From Hemerocallis citrina (taxonomy: Eukaryota > Streptophyta > Magnoliopsida > Asparagales > Asphodelaceae): DNA of 64,000 bases. Each line of letters starts with the position of its first letter. The first letter of the stretch is position 1. The translations under genes were made by a program, and so were the position numbers. This document shows, in pieces, positions 10,799-21,085 of the stretch. The notes under the pieces were generated by a model. That model saw only the letters and a program-made list of their open reading frames with translations, did not search any database and was not told the origin of the DNA. The DNA is taken from assembly GCA_017893485.1 (NCBI GenBank), contig CM030366.1, forward strand, positions 102,002,953 through 102,066,952. The letters run 5' to 3'.

Positions 10799-12519
10799 CA
10801 AGTGGCCTGCCGAAGGAAAAAGAGAGTCAGAACAAAGTAAAAGCCGAACGGCAGACTTAAGAAATTCTCAAAAACAATGAATACAAAGCTTACCGACACA
10901 AGCAACCGAGCGACTTCGTAGGTGTCATCGCCAGCCGTCCCCGCCTTCAGTGCGGCTCGATCCTTTGGGGTTGCTAAGTGCTTGACGGCTTGCATGCACA
11001 TCTGCGAGTCCCCGAAGAAGCCGTCATGGTTCTTCACTCGCCAGTCGGGGATGAACAGCTTCTTATGCTGCTCGGTCAGGATCACCTCGGCCTGAGTGTC
11101 AGGGACGGAGCCTCGAGCGACAGTGCCACCGAAACGTTGAAGGCTTCACCGGCCGTGGCATACGCGGCAGTAGCCAGAGGGTCGGCGAAGACAACCACCG
11201 CTGGCGAGGGGCCCTCAAGAACGGCAGTAGGTGGAGCAACTGCTGAAGGAACCTTAGAAGGTCGGCCGGACAAAGTCGTCGTGCTCGGCCTCTTCCTCTT
11301 CCTTCCATCGGCAACTTTGCCTCGCTCGTTCATCATCCCCATGAAGTCCATCTTCGGCGCTTCTGTTCCAAACAACAAAACAAACAGCGAGTTAGAAAAA
11401 CAAGCAAGAAACTTAGAAAAAGAAAAAAAATACTACAAGATGTCAGGAGCGTACTCGGGTCGATCAGACTAAGGCCCGACCCGTGTAGCACCTCCTCGGT
11501 CATTTCCCTCCAGCTCAACATTGGGAGGGCAATGATCTTCTCTGCCGCTTCCGCCTCGGCCACTGTCAGTTCCGGGTCGGCCCTTGCAAACTTCGGCACC
11601 TCTACTTTCCATCGAGTCGGAATGTTCAGCATCGAGGGCTCCCTCAACAAAAAGAACTTCTCCTTCCAACCCTTTATCGAGTCCGGATTCACTATGAGCC
11701 TAACGCCTTTTCGGGGTAACAGGTAGTAGCGATGCTCGGTCTTGTGCATCCGGTAATCCGATACATGCTCTGAAGGATCGTCACGTCTGGCTCGACCTCG
11801 GCGTTGTGGCACTGCAGCAAGAAGGCATTCACGTGGCGCCAGGTGTTCGGCATAAACTGGGTCGGTGCCAGGCAGTACCACTGGAGGACCTTTAACACAA
11901 AGGGGTGCAGAGGAAAGTGCAATCCGGCGTTCAGCGAGTCGTAGTCGAACACACACATATCCGGCGACAGTTTGGAGTTCGCTCGCATCCCAGGGCCGGG
12001 GAGGATGAGCTTGTACTCCGGATGGATGGCGAACCCTTTTCTGATCCGGAGCAGGTCCTTCTCGGATAATACCAACGCAATCTCGTCCACCTCGGTAGTC
12101 TGAACCGGGTTGTTCTCCTCGTAGACTGCCGACTGACCTATGATCACCTTCTTCAGAAGGTCGCCCTCGTATTGCCTGACTCCGGCATGGTCGGAAAGTA
12201 CACTGGGGTACCGGCCCGACTTAGGGGCTCGCCTCTCGGTCACCACGATCTCCTCAACTACAGGAGATCGGGCCACTGCCTTCTTCTTCTTCTTCTTCAC
12301 CTCGGCCACGGATGACCCGGCCACCTCCTTCCCCTTTCTTCGGATCTCCATTCGCCTCCTCTCCTCGGCGCCACTATCGCCCGAGGACGATGCCTCACTC
12401 CCCGAGTCTACCCTTGACATCTCTAAAAAAGCTAAGGCAAATAAACTGACCTTGATGTGACATGGCCTTGAAGTGACGTTCACGGTCGGAATTAGCTTGC
12501 CGAAAATTTCCTGGCCCAT
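10799..12519 (-). pseudogene. Antisense additional ORF, 'gypsy-type transposase' (PF04195-like), broken
   Basis: The minus-strand ATG is at 12519, or 12418 (MSRVDSGSEASSSGDSG, a low-complexity acidic start). A Lys-rich region (EVKKKKKKAVARS) is followed by a region matching my memory of the PF04195 family: HPEYKLILPGPGMRA, DSLNAGLHFPLHPFVLKVLQ, LAPTQFMPNTWRHVNAFLLQ, then after a frame change YYLLPRKGVRLIV and SIKGWKEKFF. The frame shifts near 11755, so the ORF is disrupted. The downstream part appears spliced: donor near 11450, acceptor TTTGGAACAG at about 11362, an exon with DFMGMMNERGK, a further exon ending VARLL at donor GTAAGC (about 10893), and acceptor TTCGGCAG about 10807. Only 8 bp of the next exon remain before the element 2 LTR. 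The function of this family is unknown. Confidence 0.6.
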
Positions 12520-12635
12520 GCAACAGCTAACGCAACCGCCTTGGAGCTAAAATCGCTGCTATCAGAGCACACAGAGAGTAAAAGTGAAAACTTGGAGTGA
12601 AAAGTGAGAAATGAGCTCTGGGGTGGGGGAGAGAG

Positions 12636-12643
12636 AATTTATA
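12636..12643 (-). promoter_or_regulatory. Possible TATA box for the antisense ORF
   Basis: The minus strand reads TATAAATT in a GGTTATAAATTCTCTC context, about 120 bp upstream of the ATG at 12519 and 220 bp upstream of that at 12418. The spacing suits a dedicated promoter for the antisense ORF. Confidence 0.4.
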
Positions 12644-12918
12644 ACCTCAAAGTGACGTTTGGGCTTCCTTGGGCATTTAACGGCCCACTAAGAGAGGGCA
12701 AAATGCCAAAACAGTGAGTTACGACTCTTCAAATCGCTCAACTCCATCACCTGGCCACCAGTGCGCAAAGCCGAGCTACCAAACAGCTTGGCTAAGCAAC
12801 CGAGCTACTGGGTCGGAGAATGGCAGCGGCCCAAGACAAGGACTCTTCGAAACACCGTTCTCCATCCCTCGGCGATCAACACCTCGACGTGCCACCGAAC
12901 AACCGTTCTTACAGATCC

Positions 12919-13683
12919 GAGGTGCCGAGGTACCGACCTCCACATATGGAGAAAAATTCTGCCGAGGCCGAATCACCGTCGGATCGTTCCAAAATTCGTG
13001 TCAGAACTTGATGGACGGTTCAGATAGCGCCACACCCACAAAACGATAAGATAACATTTTCTCATGATCTGAACCCCGTTCTCATAATTCACGTCGTGAT
13101 GGACGCTCAGGATCACGCCACGTAGCTCGACAGATCTTGAGGCTCCAAGCTAAGCTGCAGGAGGAGTCGAACCGAGGTGCCAAGGTACCAACCTCCACAT
13201 GTGGAGAAAAATTCTGCCGAGGACGAATCACCATCGGGGCGTTCCAAAATTCGTGTCAAAACTTGATGGACGGTTCAGATAGCGCCACGCCCACAAAACG
13301 ACAAGATAATGTTTTTTCGTGATCTGAACCCCGTCCTCGTGATTCACGCCGTGATGGACGCTCAGGATCACGCCACGTAGCTCGGCAGATCTTGAGGCTC
13401 CGAGCCAAGCTGCAGGAGGAGCCGAACCGAGGTGCCGAGGTACCGACCTCCACATATGGAGAAAAATTTGGCCGAAGATGAATCTCCGTCCGATCGTTCC
13501 AAAATTCGTGTCAAAACTTGATGGACGGTTCAAATAGCGCCACGCCCACAAAATGACAAGATAACATTTTCTCGTGATCTGAACCCCGTCCTCGTAATTC
13601 ACGCCGTGATGGACGCTCAGGATCGTGCCACGTAGCTCAGCAGATCTTGAGGCTCCGAGCTGAGCTACCGAACAGCTGGGCTG
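12919..13683. repeat. 255-bp tandem repeat, 3 copies, GC-rich
   Basis: Units start at 12919, 13174 and 13429, each with GAGGTGCC and CCTCCACATATGGAGAAAAA (one has ATGTGG), and each containing CCAAAATTCGTGTCA and TCAGGATCACGCCACGTAGC. A degenerate relative follows (13840-14160). The period is a multiple of three, so long spurious minus-strand frames stay open across the array. It lies between the antisense ORF and the 3' LTR. Confidence 0.9.
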
Positions 13684-14572
13684 GACCACCGAGCCACTAA
13701 TACAGTAGACAAGGAATTGAGCCACCGGAGCGCTTAGCCGAGCTACCGAATAGCTTGGTCGAGCCTTCGAGCTACTAGGTCGAACCGAACGTCCTGTCGA
13801 AGCACTTATTCGGCCTACAATGCCGAGTGGCCGAGCCGAGTGGACGAGGAACCGACCTCCACATATGGAGAAAAAAAGGCCGACCCTCCTCATCCGTTGG
13901 ATCTTGTCAAAAAACGTGCTCAACGTGATGGATAGCCCGGATCTTGCCACGTTCACTAAACGACAAGATAGTGTTTTTTGGGGATCCGCGCTGAGATGGA
14001 CGCTTAGGATCGTGCCACGTAGCTCGGCAAATTCCGAGCCGAGGAGCCGAGCTGCCGACCCTCTCATACGAAGAAACTATCTGCCGAGGAACATGGATCA
14101 TCCGATCGCCCAAAAAATTGCGCTCGACGCTGACGGAGGGCTCAGATCGCGCCACGCCACAAATAGGTATTAAAAATTAGTTTTTATTTATTTAAATCAT
14201 TTTATTTATCTAAAAATTGCGAAAAAATTACTAAAAATTTGGGAAAATTAACTAAAAATTCTAGGAAATAATTATAAATTTGGGGGAACATTTTTGAGCC
14301 CCTGAACGAATAATTGTTGCCTAGATCGTGTTGTTAAGACCCCCGAATGACTGGTTAACACTTCGCAAAATTAAATAAATAATCCGAAAAAATAGATAAA
14401 AATCACCAAACATCCAGAAAAGCTCAAGAACAACTTAGAGTGCAACCAACTTGAAAAATCACCACACTACCTCCTTCAAAGATTCAAAACCTTCCATTTG
14501 GACTCTGATACAACTCCGCCAGCCATTAAAACAGTAAAACTACTTCTCAAAGGCTGACCAAACTCAGTCTTC

Positions 14573-14584
14573 GGGAGTGGGGGG
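14573..14584 (+). other. Polypurine tract of the Tat-like element
   Basis: GGGAGTGGGGGG lies just before the LTR start TGATATGTC (14589). This fixes the plus orientation of the element, opposite to its internal ORF. Confidence 0.7.
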
Positions 14585-14588
14585 CTCG

Positions 14589-15126
14589 TGATATGTCTAA
14601 AAATGGGGTTAAATCGGAACCGTCCAAATCGGGCACGAATCTTGAAGCCCAGGGGTAAAACGGCAATTTTACTTACAACCGGGTCTGAGACGGGTACTGG
14701 ATCTCCTTTCTAAAGATCCAATAACCTGCGAACGGATCCACCTCAACTGGGTATGGGTCCTAACCCAAAACGAATCCAGTCCAGCAGGATAGAATTAGGG
14801 TATCTGATTCAGCCAAATCAACGGCCCTGATTCGTATCTATCCTTTCACCGGGAATCAGGGATCACATTCCTTATCTGATTACGAGAATTTTATTCCTTA
14901 TCAGATTGCAGAGATTACATTCCTAATCTGATCCCTAAGGCACCTATAAAATTCTCCCATCCATCTCCATTAAGAGGTAATCAATCTTTTGCCAATTTAC
15001 GCTCTTTCATAATCATTCTTGATTACTGACTTGAGCGTCGGAGGGTGCGTCGCTGGGATCAACCCCGGTGTCTCGCACTTTTTGCAGGTGAACGGCGGGA
15101 GTCAACGGTCAAACTCCGGCGGAACA
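14589..15126 (+). repeat. 3' LTR of the Tat-like element (right end approximate)
   Basis: Begins TGATATGTC after the polypurine tract. It has a TATA box (14945-14950, CCTATAAAATTC) and a GACTTGAGCGTCGGAGGGTG block common in plant gypsy LTR R/U5 regions. The end is placed at a CGGCGGAACA (15126), but I have no TSD to prove it. Confidence 0.6.
14945..14950 (+). promoter_or_regulatory. TATA box of the Tat-like LTR
   Basis: TATAAA in CACCTATAAAATTCTCCC, about 355 bp into the LTR. Confidence 0.5.
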
Positions 15127-15898
15127 GGTTTCAGGTTTGCTATTCAAGTTTTCCAAGAATCCACAAATACTATCTGTTTTCCCCCACACCAGATTTAGCG
15201 GTAACACAACCCATATTTCAACCGAAGGCATCCACATCAAGATCCATTGTAAGAATTAATTTTTTTTCTTTTCTAGTTCATATATTTATCTTTATAATTT
15301 TTTTCCATTTGAAAACAATTCGTTATTTCGTACTACGATACATGAATCATTTTAATTTGTTGCAGTACATGGAAGATTGCATGGAAATGCGCACATGCCT
15401 TGTCAAGCAATGTGCCTGATTTCATCAAGGAATTTGCACGAGAAATTATCGCACCATGCAGGCACAACTTGAAAAGGTTGGTGAGGCTGCCAAACTAGAA
15501 GCTATGTTGATAGTTCAGTTCATCAGAGAGGAAGATGTCCGATGTCTCATAGGCCCAGGTCGCAAGCACGTCAATCTATTCAACCTAGGCAATAGGAATG
15601 GGAGCACTAACAAGAAGAGGAGCAAGATGATGATGAGCATATTCTCTTCTTATAGCTAACACAAGTAGTAGATAAGCACCTGTCGAAGCCAGCTCCAAAG
15701 AAGAAGAAGAAAAAGAATCACTTTTAATTTACTAACACGGGGTGGGGGGGGTTAAGATTGTGTATTTATTTGTATAATTTTGACGTGTTTAGCAACTTGT
15801 GATGTATATTTTCTTGTTCATTTCTTGCTTTTCATGATTCGAAGTGGGATTTTTTATATTTAAATGTGGTTGAATATGTTTCATTTCTATGTTGAGCT
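15127..15898 (+). pseudogene. Unidentified spliced-looking gene fragment
   Basis: A GT donor at 15249 (CCATTGTAAGAATT) and an acceptor TTGTTGCAG ending at 15365 bracket a T-rich 117-bp intron-like stretch. The following exon reads 43 codons (15367-15495) including ALSSNVPDFIKEFAREIIAP before a TAG. Further right, a frame ends with LSKPAPKKKKKNHF and TAA (about 15725), followed by an AT-rich 3'-UTR-like stretch. Frames do not join without additional introns or mutations. I do not recognise the family. It could be the tail of a host gene or of a DNA transposon's gene; the palindromic repeats at 18797-19344, on the other side of the copia insertion, would fit the latter. Confidence 0.35.
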
Positions 15899-15903
15899 AG
15901 TGG

Positions 15904-16601
15904 TGTTGGGTTTATATCTTGGACACTATGTTCAATGCGAAGATAATAAGATAAAGCAAGAAGAGGAATCGAAGCGAAGATTAAAGGCGAAAAGGAGTGG
16001 CAGTGCAGACAATGCATGTCATAAGTCATTTGACAATTGATTGCCACTTTGGACAGTCGATCGTCTTAGATCTCTATTTTGGGTTTGACTCATTGTAGTC
16101 GACTACCCTAGCGGGGTAGTCGACCAACATCGGCGTAATAGCTTATTAGGCATGATTCAAGGTGATTGTATTTGAGCTCAATTTCTTCTCCAAGTTCGAT
16201 CGTACGACTCTTATTGTATGGTTATCTCTTCATGAATATCGGATGACTATTGTATCAAGAATACAACACAAGGTTTCTTTGGTTCTCTATGTATGTACAT
16301 TGTAATGGCCTTCTTTGAGAGCTAATAGAGAGTACTTCATTGCAAAGAGTTTGAGAATTTTCATTGTAAAGAATAAGTATCTTCTGGTGAGGATTACGAG
16401 ATTGATAGATCCATGGTGAGAGTGATTGTAACTTTTGTATCTTTCTCTAGTTGAATACCATCTCAATTATTTCTTCATCGGATTAGGGTTTGCCCAATCT
16501 GGGATAAAATTGTGTACTTTGTGTGTTTGGTTTATTCTACTATTTACTTGGTGGTTTGTTCGTAGTGATAGTGTCATAAAACTCGGCAGGAAATCCTAAC
16601 A
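15904..16601 (+). repeat. 5' LTR of the copia derivative
   Basis: 698 bp, TGTTGGGTTT...CCTAACA. It contains AGTCGACT-type words near 16098 and 16119. It aligns along its length with 18125-18791, with many substitutions. Confidence 0.85.
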
Positions 16602-16602
16602 A

Positions 16603-16614
16603 TTAGTATCAGAG
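16603..16614 (+). other. Primer binding site of the copia derivative
   Basis: TTAGTATCAGAG directly after the LTR, a slightly mutated form of the tRNA-Met complementary site TGGTATCAGAG. Confidence 0.7.
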
Positions 16615-16629
16615 TGCCAGGTTGCAGAA

Positions 16630-17600
16630 ATGGGTTGCTCGAGTTCCTTACAGATGACAAATTACTTCACGAAGATGAAGCAGTTGGACTGTAAGATCAA
16701 TTTTGATCTTAAAAAAGCGGACATGTGCAACGCATCGGTTCAACAGGGCTTAGATCTAGCCCTACAAGGAGATAAAGTGAGACAAATCAGCATAAAACAT
16801 GAGAATTGGGAGGAGATTTGTTCAGAAACCTTGGGTTTAATTTGGCTATTATTGACAAGTGATGTTAGGTGCAAGAGAAGCACGACAAGTCTATGGACGA
16901 GACTCAGAACTGACTACTCAAAATTGTCATAGCACGATCAGATGTACTTGAAGAGAAATTTGTTATGTTTCTCAACGAAGAATGTACTGCACAAGATCAT
17001 GTTGTAGAGTTCAATACAGAGTTATCTAAATAAAGGGCGATAAATGCAGATGATCATAAAGCTTTCAACTTGGTATGTTCACCGTCAAATTTATCCAACT
17101 TGATAAGCACCATGCTAGACAAGAAATTTGCCAAGGAGAAGTTTTTGGTAGCAGGTATGATCGAGGGTTTGGAGGAGGATGCACTTAGGAAGGAGAGTCA
17201 GAAATTGGCGTCTACTTCTGTCAGTTGCTTGGCGGTGGATGACACTTCAATTGGAAGGGAAAGTGCACGTAAGGGTGAGGTCTGTTTCCACTGTTGCAGA
17301 GAGATTGGGTTTAGAGAAATTGTTGCAAGTGGTTGAGTCAGAGGGCTGTAAACGTATTCAACGCATCTGAATCAGGTGATAACTTAGACTGTCTTCTTGT
17401 TTCAAGTTATTTAGATGTGGATTCCAGCTGGTCTTTTGATTCAGGTAGTTCTTCTAATATTTGCTCTGAGAGGGCGATGTTTTCTATTTACAATTCTACA
17501 GTAGTTCATTATGTGAGAACATGAATTGGTGAGATTTTTGACGTAGTAAGTGAGGGAACAGTGGAGTCAAAGATGCCGATGGAAAGGGGTCCACACTAGA
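16630..17600 (+). pseudogene. Remnant copia gag-protease
   Basis: ATG at 16630 opens a frame with FTKMKQLDCKINFDLKKAD that fails within about 100 codons. Further pieces lie in other frames: STMLDKKFAKEKFLVAGMIE (17112-17170), a CFHCCREIGF word reminiscent of a damaged zinc knuckle (17284), and DSSWSFDSGSSSNIC (about 17425), which matches the copia protease start W-DSG. Several frameshifts and stops separate these pieces, so no protein can be made. The segment 17620-18124 shows nothing recognisable. Confidence 0.6.
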
Positions 17601-18124
17601 GAATGTCATGCATATTCCTTTGTTGAAATAGAACCAGATATCTAGTAGAACTTTGGAAGCACAGGGTTGCAGGTACACAACTCGAGGTGGAGTTCTATCA
17701 GTTTTGGGAAAGTTGTCGTAAGGTGATGAGAGAAGAGGGAGATTGGGCAGAGTCAGCAAAACCTCTATAAGCTTTGTAGGAACGAAATATCTTGTACAAG
17801 CAATTTGAAGCCATGTGTTCCTAATGCACTGTCTAGTTTGCCACCATTAGAATCACCAAAGCAAAAATGCGACGTTCAATTATCGTTGGGAGGTGGAGAG
17901 GGCCTCGGGGTAGGCGGAGTTTATGTGGAGGGTGGCACCTTCATGTTGAACCTACTGGGGTATGCCATTGAAGGGGCCATATGGTTAGGGAAAAACAGGT
18001 GGAGGTAGATTTAACTAGCAGAAGAAGTCATTGAACCGGGTTGTTTGCAAAAGGAAAAGAAAAAACCTTGAAAGAGTTTAAATCACATGTGTGGAAGCAT
18101 GATTATGTAATCCAAGATGGAGAT

Positions 18125-18791
18125 TGTTCGGTTTATGTCTTGCATACTATGTTCGATGAGAAGAGAAGACAGTGAAGTAAGAAGATGAATCAAAGCAAAG
18201 ATTGGAGGTGAAAAGGAGCGGTAGTGCACGATGTGCATATTAGAAGTCATTTGATAGTCGACTGCCACTTTGGGAAGTCGAACCTCTTGGATCTCTGTTT
18301 TGGGTTCGACTCATTGCAGTTGACTGCCCAAGGGGAATAATCGATCGAGAATGGGCGCAACAACTTATTGGGCCTGATTCAAGGTGAGTCTGTTTGAGCC
18401 CATTTTCTTCTCCAAGTACTATCGTAGGACTCTTATTGTGTGATTATCTCTTTAGGATTATCGGACGGCTATTGTATCAAGAATACAACCTAAGGTTTCT
18501 CTGGATCTTTATATATACATTGTAACAACCTTCTTTGAAAGGTAAGAGTGAGTACTTCATTGCAAACAACAAGTACCTTCTGGTGAGGCTTGAGAGATAG
18601 ATAAGTTCATGGTGAGAGTGGTTGTAACTCTTGTATCTTTCAGAATATCATCTCGATTATTTCTCCCCTGGATTAGGGTTCGCACAAACTGGGACAAATT
18701 TGTGTGCTTTGGGTGTTCGGTTTGGTCTACTATTTGCTTGGTGGTTTGTTCATAGTAATCGTATCGTAAAACTTAGCAGGAAATCCTAACA
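18125..18791 (+). repeat. 3' LTR of the copia derivative
   Basis: 667 bp, TGTTCGGTTT...CCTAACA, preceded by the purine-rich AAGATGGAGAT. An AGTCGACTGCC word is conserved (18256). Confidence 0.85.
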
Positions 18792-18796
18792 AGTGA

Positions 18797-19344
18797 CAAC
18801 CACAGGTTTATGTTTGATTTTAGTGTTTGAGCTCGCTACCGCTCTTTAGGATTGTAAACAGGGAAACAATGACATTTGACATTTCAAATATCACATGTTA
18901 AATAGAAGCTGCAATTTGGAACATCGGCTTCTGTGTAACTGAAGCCGCAATTCCCAACTGCAGCCTCTATTTGACATCTACCAGAGAGTTGTAACTTCTC
19001 TGTCTCCATTTTGGATCACAACTGCTATTCCCAACTGCAGCAAGACTATAGCATAGGTCACAACTGGGAACTGCAGCCTACATATAAACGAAGTCACAGT
19101 CCCATTAGCGACCTACATATAGAGAAGACCGCAGTTGGTAGCTGTGGCCTCTTTTTAATTTTTTCAACCAGAGCGCGTTGTCTCTCTAGTCTCTATGACT
19201 TGGCTATATTTCTCTATTGTTTGAGACACAGTCGCTATTAGAAACTGCAGCCTAAGTATAAATAAGGCCGCAGTTCCCCACTGTGACTCAGTTGTTCACA
19301 AAATGATCTACCACCACAATTTGGAATATCAGCATTATATATAT
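18797..19344. repeat. Region of degenerate inverted GCAGTT/AACTGC repeats
   Basis: About eight imperfect words of the type AACTGCAGCC or GGCCGCAGTT alternate in orientation (for example 18957, 19031, 19068, 19128, 19234, 19265), each pair able to fold. Such arrays resemble the subterminal repeats of CACTA transposons. No ends are visible; it is cut at 19344 by the Tekay-like element. A similar AACTGTGGCC...GGCCGAAGTT pair occurs at 62339-62368. Confidence 0.45.
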
Positions 19345-19899
19345 TGTAATGCCCCGATTTTCATTTAATGAAAAATATTTTATTTTTGCACGTAGTGTGC
19401 ACGTGCAATATTTTTGGTTGAAGTAAATCTTATAATTATTTTCATTATGATGAGCATAGATGTTTAAATAAGTGCTTCTTAATTATTTTTATATAAAGCC
19501 CCTTTTTCAAATAAACGAAAGCCTTTCTTTCTAAAAGCCCAAATTGTATTAATTTTTTTTCTTTTATAAATTATTATTTTGGCCCATAAACTAAAGCCCA
19601 TGAGCTATTCTATTTTTAAATACAACTTGTAATGTAGAATACAATTTAAAGATTTTTTATATATATTGTACAAATTTTTAAATGGAGACCAAGTTGCATA
19701 CACGTGCACTACACGTACACGTGCAATATGCACAATGCTAGGCCGGTTGTGATCTTGGAGGGAAATGAAAATTTCAATTGGGATCATGGTGATGGTGGTT
19801 ACTTGATCATGGGTGGTTAGTGTAACTCCTCCTTAAATCTTAGCCATTTGTTCCTAACTCCTACTTCAATCTTAGCCATCCATTCTCCTATTTTTTTAG

Positions 19900-19907
19900 T
19901 ATAAATA
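19900..19907 (+). promoter_or_regulatory. TATA box of the Tekay-like LTR
   Basis: TATAAATA followed by a C run, about 555 bp into the LTR. The same site is at 27307-27314 in the 3' LTR. Confidence 0.7.
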
Positions 19908-20850
19908 CCCCCCCCCCCCCCTTTGGCTAGTATTCTTGTGCTAATTAATTCCTCCAAATCTATAGTTCAAAATACAATTATCTAGTAGTTAGTAAGTGAG
20001 TAAAAGATTGAGAGTGTGTGGGAGAATTGTGCTTGCATCAATCAAGAGGAGAGGCCGGTTTTTTTTCATCAAGGGGAGTGCTCGATTTTTGGTGTGCTTG
20101 AGGCTCGGGTGCGCGCTTCTAGGAGGAGGATCGTTCGTTTGTAAGGACATTCGTTTAGGAGGTTGCTAGTTGTTTTTCTCTCCAACTAAGGTGGGTAAAT
20201 TTTCCATGTTTCTAATTAGGAATGCATGCTAGATTTGAATGGGAAGAATGATGCATGAAAAAGATTAAGAATGAGTACACATTTAATTGGAAAAATGATC
20301 TATTGATTTGTTGAAATATTGATATGAAATTGTATGTGGTTCCATTAGTAAAGTCTAAATTTTGTGTGAATTGAATATGGCCATGGATTGCTTGCGGAAA
20401 ATCTCATTATCTACATCAAGAATTATACACAAAAGTTAGTAGATTAACAATGCTACTTTATGTGTTTAAATGAATCTTTGTATTTTATTGAAATGAATGA
20501 ATTAAAATATATATTTGTATGTTTGGTAAATGATTAAAAATAGGAAATTAATATGAAGTTTGCTAATAAAGAGATTAGTCATATTAATTGTTAAGAAATG
20601 TCGAAAAAGAAGAAATGTGGTAGTGATAATTTAGAATTCGAATTAATTGCATGAAAAACATGTATTAATTATTGAGAAAAATTACTTTCTATATACTGGA
20701 GTATAATTTATGATGGTATTAGTCAATCTGGAAATTTACAGAAATTTTTATAAAAGCAAAATGAAATGAGGACTTGTTGAATATCGAAATGTTTTAAATA
20801 ACAAAGAGAATTGTTTTAAATAGACTTCGAGTTGCACTAGTGACAACCCG

Positions 20851-20940
20851 AGCGCATAGCTCAAGTGGTTGGGATGACCCTAGTTCGCTACAGTGGGTTT
20901 TCGGGTCTCAGGTTACTGGTTTGAATCCCCTGGTCACCAT
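20851..20940 (+). repeat. tRNA-like (SINE-head-like) cassette 1 in the LTR
   Basis: An A-box-like TAGCTCAAGTGG (20857-20868) and a B-box-like GGTTTGAATCC (20919-20929) are spaced 50 bp apart; the 3' LTR copy has the canonical GGTTCGAATCC (about 32800). It ends with TGGTCACCAT. It is not a functional tRNA, because no clean acceptor or anticodon arm folds, but the internal pol III promoter elements are recognisable. Confidence 0.55.
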
Positions 20941-21021
20941 ACTTTTGTTTTATTTTTTTTAAAATATAAGAACTACAGCCGAGAGCATTAGATGCTCTCA
21001 GCGCCTTCTTCTAACGCGTAC

Positions 21022-21085
21022 AGCGTTCGGCCTAGTGGTCGGTGCCCTTGGTTGTTTTCCCTATGGTTGCGGGTTCGATCCGTGG
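21022..21085 (+). repeat. tRNA-like cassette 2 in the LTR
   Basis: A-box-like CGGCCTAGTGGTCGG (21028-21042) and B-box-like GGGTTCGATCC (21071-21081), spaced 28 bp. It stands about 80 bp after cassette 1. In the 3' LTR, LTR B inserted between its two boxes (32950/49842). Confidence 0.5.

Larger units (their letters stand above)
10799..15126 (+). mobile_element. 3' part of a Tat-like Ty3/gypsy retrotransposon
   Basis: In plus-strand order the segment has an antisense ORF of the gypsy-type transposase family (10799-12519), a 255-bp tandem array (12919-13683), an AT-rich stretch (14160-14570), a polypurine tract (14573-14584) and an LTR (14589 to about 15126). Tat-lineage plant elements are known to carry an additional antisense ORF between pol and the 3' LTR and to generate tandem repeats in that same region, so the layout fits closely. 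The upstream gag-pol must lie left of the window, cut off by element 2. The right end of the LTR is approximate. Confidence 0.65.
15904..18791 (+). mobile_element. Ty1/copia-derived element, deletion derivative
   Basis: Two LTRs (15904-16601 and 18125-18791), both beginning TGTT and ending GCAGGAAATCCTAACA, flank a 1.5-kb interior. The flanks agtgg (15899-15903) and agtga (18792-18796) are a 5-bp TSD with one mismatch. The interior has a degraded gag and protease-like remnant and no reverse transcriptase or integrase, so the element is non-autonomous and old. Confidence 0.85.

Noticed and set aside
11099..11314. 71-codon minus-strand ORF, Arg- and Leu-rich
   Set aside because: It is an out-of-frame shadow of the antisense ORF exon containing DFMGMMNERGK.
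13228..14067. A 279-codon minus-strand open frame
   Set aside because: It runs through the 255-bp tandem repeats, whose period is a multiple of three, so a stop-free frame in one unit stays open in all. The product is internally repetitive and matches nothing I know.
20851..21085. Functional tRNA genes
   Set aside because: A and B boxes are present, but no proper cloverleaf with acceptor stem and anticodon loop can be formed; described instead as tRNA-like cassettes.
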